In this document: positions 23,106 to 24,677 of the stretch, piece by piece
Position numbering within the stretch: the stretch's first letter is position 1
Layout: each line of letters opens with the position of its first letter
Assembly (NCBI GenBank): GCA_915066865.1
Contig: CAJZEE010000022.1
Span: 1 to 24,677 of the forward strand
Source: an uncultured Veillonella sp.
Lineage (GTDB): Bacteria; Bacillota; Negativicutes; Veillonellales; Veillonellaceae
DNA length: 24,677 nt
Direction of reading: 5' to 3'
Program-made: the position numbers and the translations under genes
The notes under the pieces: generated by a model
Seen by the model: the letters and a program-made list of their open reading frames with translations, nothing else
The model's database searches: none
What the model was told of the DNA's origin: nothing

Positions 23106-23594
23106 TTATTTTTTTGCATCAGTAGCTAGTTTTTTCAATACTTGATCTGTAATGTCAACACCGCCATATAGTACAGTATCTTTAGTCATAACAACGCTAA
23201 GACCCTTAGCATCACCAACTGCTTTTGCAGCCTCCATAGCTTTATCTTGAACGGATTTAGCAATTTCTTGATCTTTTTTTGCTAGGTTTTGACGCGCTTC
23301 TTCAGCGATTTTTTGTTTAGTAGCATCATCTTGTGCTGCATCAATTTTAGCTTGCGTTTCTTGTTGTAATTGGCTTTGATAGCTCATATATTCTTGAGCT
23401 GCAGAGATATAAATTGGATTATCTTGAGACAACATACGAGATGTATCAATAACCCCAATAGTACTAGTCCCACTATTACTACTAGGCGAAGCCATTTGCG
23501 TATAAGCTAACGCACCAATACCAACAATAAAAATTGCAGCAATGACGATGGAAAAAATCTTTACATTCGCCTTGTTGTTCATCATTCGCATCAT
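23106..23594 (-). CDS. OmpH/Skp-like periplasmic protein
   Basis: This 162-residue protein follows the Skp plan. It has an N-terminal signal or anchor helix (about 11-31), a first strand STIGVIDTSRML (44-55), a charged helical arm (about 60-125) and an end VVMTKDTVLYGGVDITDQVL. Skp binds unfolded outer-membrane proteins and delivers them to BamA, whose gene is directly upstream, the same order as in proteobacteria. The hydrophobic segment lacks an obvious cleavage site, so it may stay anchored. Several ATGs cluster at the start (23594, 23591, 23585, 23582); GAGGG 9 nt upstream supports the first. It is the first of three related genes in a row. Confidence 0.87.
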   Translation of the reverse strand: MMRMMNNKANVKIFSIVIAAIFIVGIGALAYTQMASPSSNSGTSTIGVIDTSRMLSQDNPIYISAAQEYMSYQSQLQQETQAKIDAAQDDATKQKIAEEARQNLAKKDQEIAKSVQDKAMEAAKAVGDAKGLSVVMTKDTVLYGGVDITDQVLKKLATDAKK

Positions 23595-23652
23595 AATAGA
23601 GTGCCCTCATTTCTTTAAATCACTGCATCAAAGGATGCCATATAGAGATATT

Positions 23653-23684
23653 GGTGAAAGCCTCTTTAAAAAGAGGCCTTCACC
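23653..23684 (-). other. Stable hairpin between bamA and the first ompH-like gene
   Basis: Two arms, 23653-23667 and 23670-23684, pair over 15 positions with a single mismatch (23659 with 23678). It lies 16 nt after the bamA stop. No T tract follows on the minus strand, so it is not a standard intrinsic terminator. It may stabilise the bamA message end or mark a processing point; no promoter is evident between it and the next gene. Confidence 0.55.
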
Positions 23685-23700
23685 ATATACATTTACTATA

Positions 23701-24677
23701 TTAGAATTGTGTACCGAAGCTGAAGTGGAATTTATTTTTGTGTTTACCCACGCCATAGTCAAGTTTAACTGGACCAATTGGAGTCGTAATACGAACACCA
23801 GCACCAACGCCATAGTTAAAGGTTTTCTTGCTATTATACCATGTAACATTTGGTGCATCCCATGCATCACCGATATCAGTAAACAATACGCCACTAACCT
23901 TTTTAACGATTGGGAAACGGAATTCCAATGTAGCATTGTACATATACTTGCCACGGAATTGATCATCTTCATAACCACGTAAGGAATCAGCACCACCCAA
24001 TGTGAACAATTGGCTATAAGGAGCATCACCTTGAATAAAGCCACCACGTGCACGGAATGCCAATACATTCTTAGCACCAAGTTTTTTATACATGCGTGCT
24101 TCAGCTGTGAATTTATAGAAGTCGAAGTCACCGCCTAAACCATGACCAGCCCATTGTGTAGTATAGGAAATACGACGACCACGAGTTGGTTCATAGATAT
24201 TATCACGAGAATCGTATACTTTTTGCCATGTTACGGAGTTAATGCGACCGAAGTTATTTTTTACATAGTTGTCAGATGCAAAGTTATAGGAACCATTATC
24301 CCAGTTTGTACCTTTACCCGCATTTTTATCATAACGGAAACCAGAGCTATCATCATCATCCCATTTATAAGTATCTTTACGAGATTCTAATGTCAAGTAA
24401 TCACGAGTATATTCCCCAGTTTGACGACCGAAGGAAATATTGAAACCACGAGATTTCTTATTGTATTCTGCTACTTCACTACCATCTTCATTGTAATCTG
24501 TGTATTCATCTTCGCGGTTGAAGAAGGAGAAGCCAAGGGATGTACCTTTGCTATCAATCCAAGGTTTCAAATAGGAGATTTGGTAGTTCTTATATTTTTT
24601 CTTACCACCGATTTCCCAGTGAACTTTAAATTTATCGCCAGTACCACGTAAATTATCTTCACACAATTCAACAATAC
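23701..24677 (-). CDS. bamA: BamA/Omp85-type outer membrane assembly protein, C-terminal part (5' end cut by window)
   Basis: The frame is open to the window edge, so only about 325 C-terminal residues are seen. They correspond to the Omp85 beta-barrel: NLRGTG near the beginning (counterpart of the NLFGTG at the barrel start), VYDSRDNIYEPTRG, the lid-loop motif LRGYE near 23968-23982 (counterpart of VRGF), YNATLEFRFPI, and the end GPVKLDYGVG followed by a terminal Phe (FGTQF), the usual barrel signal. BamA folds and inserts proteins into the outer membrane; the POTRA domains should lie beyond the edge. TamA and other Omp85 members share these features; the following ompH-lpxD genes favour BamA. 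The in-frame TTG at 24666 is internal, not a start. Confidence 0.9.
   Translation of the reverse strand, partial: IVELCEDNLRGTGDKFKVHWEIGGKKKYKNYQISYLKPWIDSKGTSLGFSFFNREDEYTDYNEDGSEVAEYNKKSRGFNISFGRQTGEYTRDYLTLESRKDTYKWDDDDSSGFRYDKNAGKGTNWDNGSYNFASDNYVKNNFGRINSVTWQKVYDSRDNIYEPTRGRRISYTTQWAGHGLGGDFDFYKFTAEARMYKKLGAKNVLAFRARGGFIQGDAPYSQLFTLGGADSLRGYEDDQFRGKYMYNATLEFRFPIVKKVSGVLFTDIGDAWDAPNVTWYNSKKTFNYGVGAGVRITTPIGPVKLDYGVGKHKNKFHFSFGTQF

Noticed and set aside
45..24677. Mobile elements, CRISPR arrays, tRNA or rRNA genes, or a horizontally acquired island
   Set aside because: No transposase, integrase, spaced direct repeats or RNA gene signatures were seen, and the gene packing and orientation are uniform, as expected for a conserved core locus.

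Overview
The window looks like a chromosomal piece of a diderm Firmicute of the class Negativicutes, most likely Veillonella. The sequence is AT-rich. It carries a full lipopolysaccharide/outer-membrane gene set packed in one direction, and its proteins combine Gram-negative envelope families with strong AGGAGG-type ribosome binding sites. The genus is inferred from gene content and order, because no 16S or other decisive marker is present. All 25 recognised genes lie on the minus strand, so transcription runs from high to low coordinates. The first 44 bases are not biological: they match the 3' part of the Illumina P5/TruSeq universal adapter, so genomic sequence starts at about base 45.

In transcription order, the right end (24677 to 19594) holds the C-terminal barrel of a BamA-type outer-membrane assembly protein (cut by the window edge). 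It is followed by three different OmpH/Skp-like periplasmic proteins (one a predicted lipoprotein), lpxD, and a lipid A late acyltransferase. This block ends in an unusual branched hairpin. A well-formed sigma-70 promoter (TTGTAA, 17 bp, TATAAT) then drives lpxC-fabZ-lpxA, which ends in a clean intrinsic terminator.

After an AT-rich leader of about 300 bp comes a tightly packed run of 15 genes: lpxI, lpxB, msbA, waaA, lpxK, kdsB, kdsA, kdsD, kdsC, a second late acyltransferase, lptC, lptA, lptB, one LptF/LptG-type permease, and a DUF3084 membrane/coiled-coil protein. Many neighbours overlap or nearly touch. A strong hairpin terminator follows DUF3084. A last short operon encodes a YqgF/RuvX-like RNase H-fold protein, a YitT-family membrane protein and signal peptidase I, and also ends in a strong terminator.

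Together the genes cover lipid A synthesis (LpxC, LpxA, LpxD, LpxI, LpxB, LpxK, two late acyltransferases, FabZ for the hydroxyacyl chains), Kdo synthesis and transfer (KdsD, KdsA, KdsC, KdsB, WaaA), flipping (MsbA), export (LptB, LptC, LptA, one permease), and outer-membrane protein assembly (BamA, OmpH proteins). LptD and a second LptF/G permease are not in the window. No mobile elements, CRISPR arrays, tRNAs or rRNAs were seen. The least understood protein in a telling position is DUF3084 at the end of the lpt genes.
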